From: an uncultured Bacteroides sp.
GTDB lineage: Bacteria > Bacteroidota > Bacteroidia > Bacteroidales > Bacteroidaceae
Assembly: GCF_910585845.1 (NCBI RefSeq)
Contig: NZ_CAJUHF010000045.1
Span: 1-28,160, forward strand
Direction: 5' to 3'
Length of the DNA stretch: 28,160 nucleotides
The translations under genes and the position numbers were made by a program. This document shows positions 28,086 through 28,160 of this stretch, one piece after another (within the stretch, counting starts at the first letter, position 1; each line of letters starts with the position of its first letter). Under the pieces are notes generated by a model that saw nothing but the letters and a program-made list of their open reading frames with translations, did no database searches and was not told the origin of the DNA.

Positions 28086-28160
28086 TTTAAGTTTCGCAAG
28101 CTCAATTGTAACTATTCAGCGAGAACAAAGGATACGAAGAATTAGCCCGTCAGTTTAGAC

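Overview
The window is chromosomal DNA from a Bacteroides-type gut bacterium. The evidence is a tmRNA whose tag reads GETNYALAA, repeated Bacteroidetes promoters (TAnnTTTG at -7, sometimes TTG/TTTG at -33), DUF4831, DUF2141 and transglutaminase lipoproteins, a TonB-dependent receptor, and a GH3 glucosidase. I do not assign a species.

Layout. (1) 1-1.7 kb is an accessory patch on the minus strand: a transposase-like fragment at the edge, a truncated radical-SAM-like gene, a small XRE regulator, and a tightly overlapping DUF3791-DUF3990-DUF3791 trio that looks like an ADP-ribosyltransferase-type toxin module. (2) 1.7-2.75 kb has no convincing gene but holds repeats and two strong inverted repeats. 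(3) 2.75-8.06 kb, minus strand: a DUF4831 protein, a lactonase-type beta-propeller lipoprotein and a large secreted GH3 glycosidase; the last two look like one operon. (4) 8.3-8.7 kb is ssrA with a terminator. (5) 8.85-9.36 kb is an N-terminally lost Rpn/PD-(D/E)XK nuclease remnant abutting a five-copy 22-bp array. (6) 9.5-12.5 kb, plus strand: two L,D-transpeptidases and DNA polymerase IV (dinB). (7) 12.8-15.4 kb: a heparinase II/III-family protein, a YccF membrane protein, and an opposing 46-aa gene. (8) 15.8-22.6 kb: a membrane LytTR regulator, a frameshifted TonB-dependent receptor, a DUF2141 protein and a 910-aa transglutaminase-like lipoprotein. (9) 22.6-27 kb is a partly decayed redox cluster: an AraC/aldo-keto-reductase chimera, a RibD_C-type reductase, an alpha/beta hydrolase, a CMD-cupin protein and two flavodoxin remnants. 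(10) 27-28.1 kb: an FKBP isomerase and a single-domain PAS protein.

The most unusual signal is between the genes. From about 1.8 to 19.75 kb, most intergenic regions contain their own private array of degenerate direct repeats with a period usually of 21-28 bp. Many units carry a short palindrome, such as CATAACA-N5-TGTTATG, GTCYC-RY-GRGAC, GTTTA-N6-TAAAC or AAAAG-AAA-CTTTT. Several arrays lie between a promoter and its start codon, so they would be transcribed as structured leaders; others follow stop codons. Unit sequences differ from locus to locus. I found no comparable arrays in the right-hand 8 kb.
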